A stretch of 64,000 nt of DNA, taken from contig NZ_JADQDR010000002.1 of NCBI RefSeq assembly GCF_015694705.1, forward strand, positions 124,001-188,000, in the 5' to 3' direction. The position numbers and the translations under genes are program-made. Below, piece after piece: positions 24,896 through 32,034 of the stretch. The notes under the pieces were generated by a model. The model was not told where the DNA came from. It saw only the letters and a program-made list of their open reading frames with translations, and did not search any database. Positions within the stretch are counted from its first letter, which is position 1. Each line of letters begins with the position of its first letter. The DNA is from Pontibacter rufus (GTDB lineage: Bacteria > Bacteroidota > Bacteroidia > Cytophagales > Hymenobacteraceae).

Positions 24896-25564
24896 TCAGA
24901 GCAACGGCGACTCCTGCACAATCATGCCGTCTTTCATCACCAGCGTACGGTCGGCCATAGCAGCCAGTTGCTCGTTGTGGGTTACGATGACAAAGGTCTG
25001 GTTAAATTCCTCGCGCAGCCGGAAGAAGATGTCGTGCAGTTCCTGAGCGTTCTTGGAATCGAGGTTGCCGCTGGGCTCATCGGCAAAAATAATGCGGGGC
25101 CCGTTAATGAGCGCGCGCGCCACCGCAGTGCGTTGTTGTTCCCCGCCCGACATCTCGGACGGTTTGTGGTGCAGGCGGTGCGAGAGGTTGAGCATCTCCA
25201 GCAACTGCGCTGCACGCTCCTTCACTTCCTGCTCCGGCCGGCCGGCCAGAAAGCCGGGCAGGCAGGCATTCTCCAGCGCTGTGAACTCGGGCAGCAGGTT
25301 ATGAAATTGGAAAATAAAGCCGATATGCCGGTTGCGGAACCGCGCCATTTCCGAACCGTTCATGCGGGCAATGTTCCTGTTATCAAACATTACCTCGCCC
25401 GAATCGGCCGTATCCAACGTGCCCAGTATATGCAGCAACGTACTTTTGCCGGCGCCGGAGGCACCAACAATAGAGACCACCTCACCGGCGGCGATAAACA
25501 AATCGATGCCCTTGAGAACCGGCAGCGAACCGTACTTTTTATAAATGTTTGAAACCTGCAGCAC
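24896..25564 (-). CDS. lolD: ABC transporter ATP-binding protein, LolD-like
   Basis: 222 residues forming one ABC ATPase: Walker [10 protein letters not shown] (34-42), a Q-loop in [19 protein letters not shown], the signature MSGGEQQR, Walker [14 protein letters not shown] and a switch histidine (VTHN). The LPEFTALEN segment and size are those of the LolD/MacB branch, which powers release of lipoproteins from the inner membrane or MacB-type export. No permease gene is adjacent, so the partner (LolC/E-like) must be elsewhere and MacB-type function cannot be excluded. A promoter box lies at 25608-25615. Confidence 0.85.
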   Translation of the reverse strand: MLQVSNIYKKYGSLPVLKGIDLFIAAGEVVSIVGASGAGKSTLLHILGTLDTADSGEVMFDNRNIARMNGSEMARFRNRHIGFIFQFHNLLPEFTALENACLPGFLAGRPEQEVKERAAQLLEMLNLSHRLHHKPSEMSGGEQQRTAVARALINGPRIIFADEPSGNLDSKNAQELHDIFFRLREEFNQTFVIVTHNEQLAAMADRTLVMKDGMIVQESPLL

Positions 25565-25607
25565 TTTCAGATAGGTTAATGGCAGCTTGTACCCGTAATT
25601 TTACTGC

Positions 25608-25615
25608 CAAAGCTA
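25608..25615 (-). promoter_or_regulatory. -7 promoter box of the lolD-like gene
   Basis: Minus strand reads TAGCTTTG (TAnnTTTG); transcription would begin about 37 nt before the ATG. Confidence 0.5.
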
Positions 25616-25679
25616 CAAAACAAAGCTTATACTTCAGCAATACCATCTGTCAGAGTCGCTCACTATTTATTTACCAGCT

Positions 25680-26747
25680 TCAGCTCTTTCTTATCTCAGT
25701 TTCTGCTGCATCAACAGGATCTGCCTCCAGCACATCTTTTACCCATAGTTCCCGGACTATTACTATGACGACCGCTAGTATAGGAGCAGCCATTAATAAG
25801 CCTAAAGCACCCTGAACTATACCAAACAGTACCTGCACAAAAAGTAAAACAGCAGGTGGCAGATCTACTGCTTTCTTCAGAATAAGCGGCGTTATCAGAA
25901 AGCTCTCCAGAAACTGTATGCCGCTGTAGATCAGCAGTACGTAAAGCGCTGTTTGTCCTCCTTGTGTAAGGCCAGTAAGCACAGCCGGAACGCCTGCCAG
26001 TAAAGGACCGATATTAGGCACAAACTCACAGAAGAAAGCAATCAGGGCCAAGGCAAAAGCCATCGGAAGACCTATCAGCTTAAAACCAATTGCCACTGCC
26101 ACACCAACAATAACCATGGAAATCAGCATGCCGAGCAGCCACATTTTAAGTGTTTGATAACATTTATTCAGCACCTTCCCTATCCGGCTCCTGTTCCGGA
26201 CAGGGAATAGTTTGGTAAAGCCCCCCGTATATAATTTCGGATTTGCGGCAAAGAATAAAGCTGTAACCAGCACGATAAGCAGATCTGCCAGGAAACTCAG
26301 GGTAGAAGACAGAAAACCCGATAGCTGCGAGAAAATTGACTTTTGCTCAGGCATCAGCTTGCTAACATCACTGGGTACCTGCTGCACAAGTTTTTCGCCC
26401 CAACTGTACTGGCTAAGCCAGTCCTGAACCTGTTTTAGGCCCTGTGGCACAGCATTTCGCATTTGGCTAAACTGATCTGAAACAGTAGGGGCGACAAGCA
26501 TAAAAGCTCCTGCTATAATGCCAAAAAAAAGAATTACGACCAACAGCAGGCTCCATCCACGCTTTAAGTGCACGTGGTACACCACCCAATCAGTAAGGCC
26601 ACAAAACATAACCGCCACTAATATACCCGCAAACACGAGCAGAAAGAAGTATAAATGCCGCCCCAGGAGGTAAAAACCAGACGCCACCAGCAATAAGATA
26701 AAGGTTGCAATGGCTACCCGTTTCGCATAAGTATATACATCGACCAT
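25680..26747 (-). CDS. AI-2E family transporter (TqsA/PerM-type permease)
   Basis: About 355 residues with roughly eight hydrophobic segments. Family marks include the N-terminal pair of helices (ATFILLLVASGFYLLGRHLYFFLLVFAGILVAV), a soluble periplasmic stretch (about 85-150), and the C-terminal FVPNIGPLLAGVPAVLTGL and FLITPLILKKAVDLPPAVLLFVQVLFG. Members export small molecules, in one case quorum signal AI-2, in others sodium or unknown solutes. The open frame runs upstream to 26939, but that stretch lacks family features; the ATG at 26747 (MVDVYTYAKRVAIATF) gives the normal N-terminus. Confidence 0.85.
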   Translation of the reverse strand: MVDVYTYAKRVAIATFILLLVASGFYLLGRHLYFFLLVFAGILVAVMFCGLTDWVVYHVHLKRGWSLLLVVILFFGIIAGAFMLVAPTVSDQFSQMRNAVPQGLKQVQDWLSQYSWGEKLVQQVPSDVSKLMPEQKSIFSQLSGFLSSTLSFLADLLIVLVTALFFAANPKLYTGGFTKLFPVRNRSRIGKVLNKCYQTLKMWLLGMLISMVIVGVAVAIGFKLIGLPMAFALALIAFFCEFVPNIGPLLAGVPAVLTGLTQGGQTALYVLLIYSGIQFLESFLITPLILKKAVDLPPAVLLFVQVLFGIVQGALGLLMAAPILAVVIVIVRELWVKDVLEADPVDAAETEIRKS

Positions 26748-27051
26748 AATTATTTTACATGTAATGATGGGACAAATGAAATCCGGATAAAGGACAAAAG
26801 ACTTCAAGCTTAAGCTATTGGACGCAAGCAGCTTATGGCTAAACCATACTTTGTTTATACTTTGAGCTAAAAGCTTCCCCATACTTATCCGAAATAACAG
26901 ATATAGCATGACTATACTATTTTTTACTGCCTGCTGCATTTTATCGTTACAAATTATACTATTTCGCGTAATGGAAAGCGGGCATTAAATAACTTTGCTT
27001 GAAATTAAAGGGATAAAGGCGTACTTTCGTGCGTCCATTAAAACTGAAAGC
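26748..27051. other. Divergent intergenic region, AI-2E permease / sucC
   Basis: 304 bp with no gene. It carries the sucC promoter box (26990-26997) and an exact TATACTT copy near 26857, plus two CATACTT near-copies. Confidence 0.5.
26990..26997 (+). promoter_or_regulatory. -7 promoter box of sucC
   Basis: TAACTTTG matches TAnnTTTG. Transcription would start near 27003, about 50 nt before the ATG at 27052. A second, weaker box TACTTTCG lies at 27022-27029. Confidence 0.5.
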
Positions 27052-28242
27052 ATGAACATACACGAATATCAGGCTAAAGACATTTTAAAAAGCTACGGCG
27101 TACGCATACAGGAAGGTATTGTGGCTGACACGCCCGAAGAAGCTGTAGCTGCTGCCAAAAGGCTGACCGAGGAAACCGGTACCAGCTGGCATGTGATAAA
27201 AGCACAAATCCATGCGGGTGGCCGTGGCAAAGGCGGCGGCGTAAAGCTGGCCAAAAACCTGAAGCAGGTAAAAGAAATTGCCGATCAGATCCTGGGCATG
27301 ACGCTGGTAACGCACCAGACCGGACCCGAAGGCAAACTGGTGGGCAAAGTACTGGTAGCGCAGGATGTATATTATCCCGGCGATTCGGAGCCGAAAGAGT
27401 TTTACCTGAGCATCCTGCTGGACCGTGCCAAAGGCCAGAACGTTATCATGGCGTCTACGGAAGGCGGTATGGACATTGAGGAAGTTGCCGAAAAATCTCC
27501 CGAGAAAATTATCAAAGAATGGATTGACCCGGCTGTGGGGCTGGAGCCTTTCCAGGCACGTAAAATTGCCTTTGCTTTTGGTTTAGAGGGCGAAGCTTTC
27601 AAAGAAATGGTGAAGTTTGTAACCAACCTGTACAAGGCGTACCTGGATACAGACTCCTCTATGTTCGAAATAAACCCGGTACTGAAAACGTCGGATAACA
27701 AAATACTGGCTGTAGATGCCAAAGTTGATCTGGATGATAATGCCCTGTTCCGCCACAAAGATCTGGCTGCGCTGCGTGATATCTCTGAAGAAGATCCACT
27801 GGAGGTAGAAGCAAGCAAGTCGAACCTGAACTATGTGAAGCTGGACGGCAACGTTGGCTGTATGGTGAACGGTGCAGGCCTGGCCATGGCTACAATGGAC
27901 ATCATCAAGCTTTCAGGCGGTGAGCCTGCCAACTTCCTGGACGTAGGTGGTGGCGCCAATGCGCAAACGGTAGAGGCTGGTTTCCGCCTTATCCTGCAGG
28001 ACCCGAATGTAAAAGCTATCCTTATCAACATCTTCGGCGGTATTGTACGCTGCGACCGCGTAGCCAACGGTGTGGTAGAAGCCTACAAAAATATCGGCGA
28101 TATCCGTGTGCCAATTATTGTTCGCCTGCAGGGCACCAACGCCGAAGAAGGCGCCCGCATCATCGACGAATCCGGCCTGAAGGTGTTCTCCGCTATTTCG
28201 CTGAAAGAAGCTGCCGACAAAGTAAAACAGGTATTGGCTTAA
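27052..28242 (+). CDS. sucC: Succinate-CoA ligase (ADP/GDP-forming) beta subunit
   Basis: 396 residues from the ATG at 27052, whose product begins MNIHEYQAKDILKSYGV as in the family; the longer frame from 26995 adds 19 unrelated residues that overlap the promoter. It holds an ATP-grasp domain (HAGGRGKGGGVKLAKN) and the C-terminal CoA-ligase domain (ILINIFGGIVRCDRVANGVV). It catalyses substrate-level phosphorylation in the TCA cycle together with SucD. sucD is not in this window, so the two subunits are encoded apart, which is common in Bacteroidota. A 28-bp hairpin follows the gene. Confidence 0.96.
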   Translation: MNIHEYQAKDILKSYGVRIQEGIVADTPEEAVAAAKRLTEETGTSWHVIKAQIHAGGRGKGGGVKLAKNLKQVKEIADQILGMTLVTHQTGPEGKLVGKVLVAQDVYYPGDSEPKEFYLSILLDRAKGQNVIMASTEGGMDIEEVAEKSPEKIIKEWIDPAVGLEPFQARKIAFAFGLEGEAFKEMVKFVTNLYKAYLDTDSSMFEINPVLKTSDNKILAVDAKVDLDDNALFRHKDLAALRDISEEDPLEVEASKSNLNYVKLDGNVGCMVNGAGLAMATMDIIKLSGGEPANFLDVGGGANAQTVEAGFRLILQDPNVKAILINIFGGIVRCDRVANGVVEAYKNIGDIRVPIIVRLQGTNAEEGARIIDESGLKVFSAISLKEAADKVKQVLA

Positions 28243-28249
28243 TCTGATT

Positions 28250-28308
28250 CAAGTATAAAAACAGCAAAGGCTGCCGGTTTCCGGCAGCCTTTGCTGTTTT
28301 TATACTTG
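28250..28308. terminator. 28-bp hairpin terminator between sucC and ohr, with the TATACTT word in its stem
   Basis: Perfect 28-bp inverted repeat (28250-28277 and 28281-28308) around a TTT loop. The outer part of the stem is CAAGTATAAAAACAGC, so both arms carry the overrepresented AAGTATA/TATACTT word. It can serve both convergent genes. Confidence 0.85.
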
Positions 28309-28339
28309 AGCTAAACAATTATGAGTTTACTCTTTTCTT

Positions 28340-28381
28340 TAACTCGGAATCCGGAACCCTTAACCCGGAACTGAAATCAAA
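28340..28381. repeat. Heptamer array running into the ohr stop codon
   Basis: Six units: TAACTCG, GAATCCG, GAACCCT, TAACCCG, GAACTGA, AATCAAA. The last unit contains the TGA stop of ohr (minus strand, 28377-28379). Confidence 0.65.
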
Positions 28382-28793
28382 CTATTTCCAGTTCTACGTC
28401 AATATTACCGCGCGTACCTACCGAATAAGGGCAGATTTGGTGCGCCTCGTCTACCATTTGCCTGGCCTTCTCTTTGTATGTGCCCTTCAGGTCTACAGAT
28501 AGTTTTACGCCCAGGCCATAACCACCCTCATTGGTTTTATTCAGATCTACCTGCGCAGTTACTGTAGAGGCAGGGTCTAGGCGCTCTTTATGCCTGGCGG
28601 CCACTACCAGCAATGCGCTCTGGAAACATGCTGCATAGCCGGCTGCAAATAGCTGCTCGGGATTAGTTTTGCCGCCTTCGCCGCCCATGTTGGTGGGCAT
28701 CGTGAGCTGCATGTCTATAATGCCGTCTGATGATTTAACGTGGCCTTTGCGACCGCCGGTAGCAGTTACCTCTGCCGTATATATCTTTTCCAT
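28377..28793 (-). CDS. ohr: Organic hydroperoxide resistance protein (Ohr/OsmC family)
   Basis: 138 residues with the Ohr layout: N-terminal KIYTAEVTATGGRKGHVKSSDG, the peroxidatic cysteine C56 in AAGYAACFQSAL and the resolving cysteine C121 in ICPYSVGTRGN. It reduces organic hydroperoxides in the cytoplasm using lipoyl-type thiols. It is a single-gene unit, convergent with sucC; no OhrR regulator is adjacent. Its stop codon is part of a heptamer array. Confidence 0.95.
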   Translation of the reverse strand: MEKIYTAEVTATGGRKGHVKSSDGIIDMQLTMPTNMGGEGGKTNPEQLFAAGYAACFQSALLVVAARHKERLDPASTVTAQVDLNKTNEGGYGLGVKLSVDLKGTYKEKARQMVDEAHQICPYSVGTRGNIDVELEIV

Positions 28794-28962
28794 TGCGATT
28801 ATCCTTTAAATTTGCCTTCTGATGGTTTCTTGTTTTAACCGGCCGCCCCCGCTAATGTTTTCGGATTGGTGCTGTTGACAGCAAAACCTGCGCAAGACAA
28901 TTCTTTCAGATAAATAAGCTTAATTTTTTGGCTGCACTATTTCGTAATGTCGGTATACTTGC

Positions 28963-28970
28963 TAATTTTG
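28963..28970 (+). promoter_or_regulatory. -7 promoter box of tRNA-Arg
   Basis: TAATTTTG matches TAnnTTTG and ends 7 bp before the tRNA, so the transcript would start almost at its 5' end. Confidence 0.6.
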
Positions 28971-28977
28971 CAGCACT

Positions 28978-29051
28978 GCACCCGTAGTTCAACTGGATAG
29001 AATATCGGATTTCGGCTCCGAGGGTTAGGGGTTCGAATCCTCTCGGGTGCA
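28978..29051 (+). tRNA. tRNA-Arg (anticodon UCG)
   Basis: 74-nt cloverleaf: acceptor GCACCCG/CGGGTGC, anticodon stem TCGGA/TCCGA with loop TTTCGGC (anticodon TCG, reading CGN), T-loop TTCGAAT, discriminator A. CCA is not encoded. It marks the border between the housekeeping block and the PUL. Confidence 0.93.
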
Positions 29052-29424
29052 CACAAAGTATAAAGCCCTGTAAGTATGTGCTTACAGGGCTTTTTTGTGC
29101 ATCTGCGGCACGTTTTATGAGAGCCGGAGAAAGCAATCGCTGCTACCCTCAAACTCCGGCTACCACTTGCTGATCAGGTTCCTACGTATCTTAAAGCCAC
29201 GAGCTTCCGGTTTGAGGATGTGGAAAAGATAAGTAAAACCCGGATTGCTATGGAAGAGTAGGCACAGCGCAGCCTGTAGGCGACGTAGTTTTCACAAGTA
29301 TGAAAACCCAAAAGCTGCAAGTTTAGAGATACATGTATTAACTGTTATTATGCTGAATCAGCGTAATAGCAGCCTGCCAGGTTTGGAACAGGTGAAAACT
29401 TTTTTCCGGAGAGCAGGCACCCTC
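29052..29424. other. Gap between tRNA-Arg and the PUL
   Basis: 373 bp with no gene. It holds the tRNA terminator at its left end. No integrase fragment or repeat of the tRNA 3' end was seen. Confidence 0.4.
29062..29096 (+). terminator. Terminator of tRNA-Arg
   Basis: AAAGCCCTGTAAG (29062-29074) pairs with CTTACAGGGCTTT (29081-29093) across a 6-nt loop and runs into six T residues. Confidence 0.85.
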
Positions 29425-31983
29425 CTACTCTTCTGCGCTTACGGGCACGAAGGTAAACATCCATTTTACAGGGTTTTGCCAGTCTTTCCCTTTAAAACTG
29501 CCAACCGGCAATTTAATTAAAACAGTATTCCAGCCTTTCTGGAGCGGCGCCTTCACCGGCGCGCGGTATGTATAACCTTCATCCGTCAACGGTATTTCTG
29601 CATTTCCTTTCTGACCAGCTCTTTTCCATTTTGGCGGCGCTATCGCTTGCCCGTTCAGGTATACGGCGCTGCCCCTGTCATCCCAGGTTCCTTTGGACGG
29701 GGAATCGGACGCATAAGACCGGGATAGATCGTTGAAGCCGATCCAGAAATAACCGGTTGTATCTGCGTCGCTCCAGATTTGAGTGGTGGCATACCAGGTA
29801 GTATTTTCTTTCGGATCTTTAAGTAAGCCCTGCACCAGCGGATGCCACCAATGACGCAAGACCACCGTGCCGCCTACAGTCTCTAAAGATGGTTTTTGGG
29901 CTTTGAAGGATTTCTTTTCGGGTGCAAACGACCGGGTTACATCTCCTTTGTTAGGGTATGGGCCAAACAGCTTCCACACTATACCGGCCTGCGCCACATA
30001 GGGAAATGGAAGGTGCGTGAAGTATAGTTTTTTATGCTCAAGCAGGCGATCTTCAAACGCCTGAAACGCTTTGGCGCGCTCCGAACCCGGCGCTCCGATT
30101 GTGGCGACCCATCCCTCGTGTCCGCCGCCCTGCCAAGCGCGCTCCGCAAAGGTCAGCATGGCGGGGTAAACGGCGTTCATTCTTAAAATATCATCTTCCT
30201 GCGCCACGAGCCTGTCGTTCCATACGCAAAGCGTGCCGCCCAACATGCTGCTGTCGCCAGCTGCCTGGTCGCCAATACGCCGGTTAAATATGGTGACCAC
30301 ACTTTCCAGCGGATCCATGTGGTTGAGGTACAGGTGGCGGGAATCAATGTACTTCAGCCCCTTCTCCTTCTGTTCATCCCTCATCCAGAGCTGCCGGATA
30401 GTCGCATCGTCCAGGTTTCCGCCCGGCTCCCAGCCAATTGTTTGCTTGCCAAGTTGGTGGAGTAGCTGCGTTACCTGCGGCAGAAAATCCGGGTTGGTGA
30501 TCTTCACCTCGTCTGCGCCGATATGGATGTAAGGCACGTCGTAGGTTTTGCTGAACTGGGTTAAAATATCTTTTACAATAGCCAGTCCTTTTTCGCTTTG
30601 CATGTCCACGCCCATTGCACGGGTGAAGGCGGCGCTGTGGCCCGGCATGTCTATCTCCGGCACGAGCGTGATATGGCGATCTTTACAATACTGTATCAGC
30701 TCCTGCAGTTCTTCCACCGAATAATAAGCTCCCTTGTTGCGCAGCATATTTTCCGGCGCGATCAGTTGCGGGTAGCCGGGCACTTCCAGCCGCCAGGCAA
30801 TGTCTTCGGTCGGGTGAAAATGGAAAATGTTCAGTTTATACTTAGCCATCAGGTCGATCTGCTGTTTCAGCAAATTCATCGATTGATAGTTCCGGCCCAC
30901 GTCCACCATGTAACCCCGCCACGCGAAAGCAGGCCAGTCGGTAATCTCACAGCCAGGTATCAGTACATCATCCCGCATCAGCTGAGCCAGGGTTTGAATG
31001 CCGTTGAAAATGCCATGCGCCGTATTGGCTGTAAGGGTTACTTTCTGCGGTGTTACGGCCAAAGTATAAGCTTCTTCTTTTAAGCGAGGCGCTTCTGCCG
31101 CTGCTATACGCAACTCAATAAATGGTTCTGCCGCCGCATCGCTGATCTTCAACCGCATTCCTTTCCCGGCTGCTATTTGCTGCAATCTTTCTGCTTCTTT
31201 TTGCAAAGCCGCATCATGCACCACAATTGTTTTGCACTGGTACAAGGGGAATGCCGCTGCTGTCCATTGCAGTTTCTGCGGGAGCGGGATGATGGCCGGC
31301 TTTTCCCGCAGGTCAAATACCTTGTCGTAAATCAGGTGCTTCCATAAAGTATAACCTTCGCCCTTCAGATGCAGGCCGTCGTTGGTATAGCTGGCTTTTA
31401 GCTTGCCGGTATCATCCGAGAAAGAAGTATACAGATCGAGGTACGTATAGCCATGCTTCCCGGCATCTGCCCGGAGCTGGCCATTCACCTTTTGAATCAG
31501 TCCGCCTTTATTGGTATGACCATCAAACTTTCCAAATGCGTCATTTACCGGCAAAATGCTTTGCACATACAGCTCAGTCGCGGGAGTTTGCTGCCGCAGA
31601 TAGTCCGAGATCCAGAGAATATTCTTCACCACGCTGTCTGCCGGCACATTCCGGGCAAGATCGTTGACACCGATCAGGAGAAAAACTTTGGCCGGCTTTC
31701 GTTCCGCAACTTCCTGTATGCGGTTGATGACGCCGGCCGACACATCGCCGCTGATTCCCCGGTTTTTCATGTGGCTATCGGCAAATAGCTCGCTCCACTC
31801 GGCTCCGTCCGTTATACTGTTGCCCAGGAAAATGATGTCACCTTCGGTGTGCGGCAAGGCGATGAAATGACTTACCCGCTGGTGATAGTAGGTAGAGAAC
31901 AGACTATCCGGCAGATGCACCGGCTTTACCTGCGCCATCACAGCGCTCATAATAAAATAAAACAGGAAGGTCAGTCTTTTCAT
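29425..31983 (-). CDS. SGNH-hydrolase / GH20 beta-N-acetylhexosaminidase fusion
   Basis: 852 residues. After a signal peptide (ending MAQ, about residue 18) comes an SGNH/GDSL esterase domain (about 30-225): nucleophile S56 in FLGNSITDG, oxyanion residues around GISGD, N107 in GVND, and the D202-x-x-H205 pair. Next is a GH20 hexosaminidase with an N-terminal alpha/beta domain (about 228-345), a catalytic barrel (about 350-690) and the D491-E492 pair in HIGADEV. A C-terminal beta-rich module (about 730-850) follows. One protein could thus remove an ester (for example O-acetyl) and then a terminal GlcNAc/GalNAc. The barrel departs from the two other GH20s here (FHFHPTED rather than FHWHL.DD). 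It is the last gene of the PUL. Confidence 0.9.
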   Translation of the reverse strand: MKRLTFLFYFIMSAVMAQVKPVHLPDSLFSTYYHQRVSHFIALPHTEGDIIFLGNSITDGAEWSELFADSHMKNRGISGDVSAGVINRIQEVAERKPAKVFLLIGVNDLARNVPADSVVKNILWISDYLRQQTPATELYVQSILPVNDAFGKFDGHTNKGGLIQKVNGQLRADAGKHGYTYLDLYTSFSDDTGKLKASYTNDGLHLKGEGYTLWKHLIYDKVFDLREKPAIIPLPQKLQWTAAAFPLYQCKTIVVHDAALQKEAERLQQIAAGKGMRLKISDAAAEPFIELRIAAAEAPRLKEEAYTLAVTPQKVTLTANTAHGIFNGIQTLAQLMRDDVLIPGCEITDWPAFAWRGYMVDVGRNYQSMNLLKQQIDLMAKYKLNIFHFHPTEDIAWRLEVPGYPQLIAPENMLRNKGAYYSVEELQELIQYCKDRHITLVPEIDMPGHSAAFTRAMGVDMQSEKGLAIVKDILTQFSKTYDVPYIHIGADEVKITNPDFLPQVTQLLHQLGKQTIGWEPGGNLDDATIRQLWMRDEQKEKGLKYIDSRHLYLNHMDPLESVVTIFNRRIGDQAAGDSSMLGGTLCVWNDRLVAQEDDILRMNAVYPAMLTFAERAWQGGGHEGWVATIGAPGSERAKAFQAFEDRLLEHKKLYFTHLPFPYVAQAGIVWKLFGPYPNKGDVTRSFAPEKKSFKAQKPSLETVGGTVVLRHWWHPLVQGLLKDPKENTTWYATTQIWSDADTTGYFWIGFNDLSRSYASDSPSKGTWDDRGSAVYLNGQAIAPPKWKRAGQKGNAEIPLTDEGYTYRAPVKAPLQKGWNTVLIKLPVGSFKGKDWQNPVKWMFTFVPVSAEE

Positions 31984-32034
31984 ACTTTATCTATCTGTTA
32001 AAGTCCTTTTGCAGATACCATGTTGTTCTGCTAC

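Noticed and set aside
26748..26939. N-terminal extension of the AI-2E permease
   Set aside because: The 64 extra residues lack family features; the ATG at 26747 gives the usual N-terminus.
29052..29424. Integrative element inserted at tRNA-Arg
   Set aside because: No integrase, no repeated tRNA 3' end near the far border of the PUL, no mobility genes; only the location is suggestive.
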